Assembly: GCA_963797475.1 (NCBI GenBank)
Contig: CAWCPR010000001.1
Span: 2,852,001-2,916,000 of the forward strand
Direction of reading: 5' to 3'
Length of the DNA stretch: 64,000 nt
Origin: CAWCPR01 sp963797475
Lineage (GTDB): Bacteria; Chloroflexota; Anaerolineae; Anaerolineales; UBA4823
A program made the position numbers and the translations under genes. Below the pieces are notes generated by a model. It was not told the DNA's origin. It was given only the letters and a program-made list of their open reading frames with translations, and ran no database searches. Shown piece after piece: positions 63,201-64,000 of the stretch (the first letter of the stretch is position 1; each line of letters starts with the position of its first letter).

Positions 63201-64000
63201 CGCAGATCCAGTTGAATTTGCCGGATAATGCCCAGACCAGCGAGTTCAATTTCACCATCGTGAAAGATGGGGCCAGCTACCTCCTATCCGGCACACTGAG
63301 CCAGCTCAGCCTGAATGTCGCCGGGGCAAACCTGGCGATGACGAGTCTGGCTTTGGACAACACCGGCTTGAGCGTCGACCAGGCTACGCTGACCCTGCCC
63401 GAATCGTTAGGCGGCGCAGTGACCCTGAATCGAATCCGCGTCAACTCCTCCGGCCTTAGCATCGGCAGCGGCACGTTCAACCTGCCCGATATCGTATTTG
63501 GCGGCGACGGCAGCCAGATGAAAGTTACCTCCGCCTCGGTCACATTGGCAACCGAGCAAAATTCCTACCGCCTCTCCGGCTCCGGTATGCTGCAATTGCG
63601 ACTGCCTGATAATTCACAAGATATCAACCTGAGTTTTAGCATTCAGGCGGGCGAATTCGATGCCAGCCTATCAGCGATCAACTTGAAAGTTGCCGGCGCT
63701 GACCTGGCCTTAAACACCATTGATTTCGATAACCAGGGTTTGAACGTTCTGTCCGCCAGCCTTACTCTGCCTTCCAGCCTGGGAGGGGCAAGCGCCAGCC
63801 TGACGAACGTCGCCATTACGGAAGATGGCTTGAGCATTGGCGGGGGCAGCTTCAGTCTGCCCGAAGTGCGGATTGGGGATGGCTCCAAAGTGAAGATCAC
63901 GGCCATTACGGCCGAGCTGGCCATGCTGGGGAAGAGCTATTCCCTCTCGGCTTCCGGGACACTCCAATTGAATTTACCGGCCAACAGCCAGACGATCCAG
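60298..64000 (+). CDS. Giant exported repeat protein, runs off window, one frameshift
   Basis: The start at 60298 follows GGAG and gives a Sec signal (GLILLAVFVGVSLGFTLGP) with cleavage near ILAQI. After an N-terminal beta-rich domain come at least eight repeats of about 125-145 residues, each with a TLTLPxxLGG-like core, a GLSIGxG segment, an LPDIxFG segment and LPENDQ. Near 61641 one extra base moves the frame from 60298-61674 into another that stays open to the window end; the repeat pattern continues unbroken across it. More than 1230 codons are visible. No known domain is recognised; a surface adhesin or sheath role is a guess. Confidence 0.75.

Overview
The window looks like a chromosomal stretch of a Chloroflexota bacterium, probably of the Anaerolineae. 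The grounds are indirect: moderately high G+C, three very large ATPase-plus-LuxR regulators, a secreted protein ending in a YLP-type C-terminal tail of the kind common in Chloroflexota surface proteins, and the mix of housekeeping families. No rRNA or other firm taxonomic marker is present, so this placement is inference.

Layout. 1-16.5 kb is ordinary, densely packed chromosome: an SLC13/ArsB-type permease (cut by the window edge), a nitrilase-fold amidase, an Lgt-like protein, an NfeD-slipin pair, a RimI-like acetyltransferase, RNase D, a beta-CASP nuclease, two large membrane proteins and two methyltransferases. At 13.2-16.4 kb a compact operon begins with an ArsR repressor behind a perfect 11+11 bp operator. 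It encodes a lipoyl H-protein-like carrier, two cysteine-rich DGC-type proteins, OsmC, a CxxC thioredoxin-like protein and an AhpD-like protein, and ends in a hairpin. 17-24.2 kb holds a MacB-type efflux system with two adaptor proteins, divergent from a NarL-type two-component pair. 24.2-30.3 kb holds small-molecule enzymes, a membrane protein whose frame is crossed by a UGA followed by a SECIS-like hairpin, a TetR regulator beside a 50-bp perfect palindrome, a glycosyltransferase and MgtC.

From tRNA-Ser(CGA) at 30.34 kb onward the window is accessory. A 16-bp copy of the tRNA 3' end recurs at 38.135 kb, and between the two lie serine-recombinase remnants, a LuxR ATPase, an FAD oxidase, a thioesterase, a methyltransferase and a GNAT. 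38.3-46 kb has two more giant LuxR regulators, DinB and SRPBCC proteins. 46-48.6 kb is a scrapyard of truncated genes around an intact AlbA_2 ATP-binding protein.

About 48.6-55.5 kb is a cluster of orphan genes: two RNase H-like proteins, a zinc-ribbon protein, a primase-like protein with its TOPRIM and zinc finger in unusual order, and unknowns. Five of these genes, on both strands, carry the same upstream box (GGCTATATCAANATAGA), which ties them into one regulon or element. Several frames in this cluster are interrupted by in-frame TAG codons. 55.5-60.2 kb is insertion-sequence debris (IS1634-like, a complete IS3 and IS110 fragments) fused to pieces of MprF-like and metzincin-like genes. 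From 60.3 kb to the window end runs a very large exported protein with at least eight repeats of about 125-145 residues.

Single-base frameshifts interrupt macB, a dienelactone hydrolase, the IS3 transposase, an orphan gene and the giant repeat protein. Some may be sequencing errors, so calls of gene loss should wait for read-level checking.
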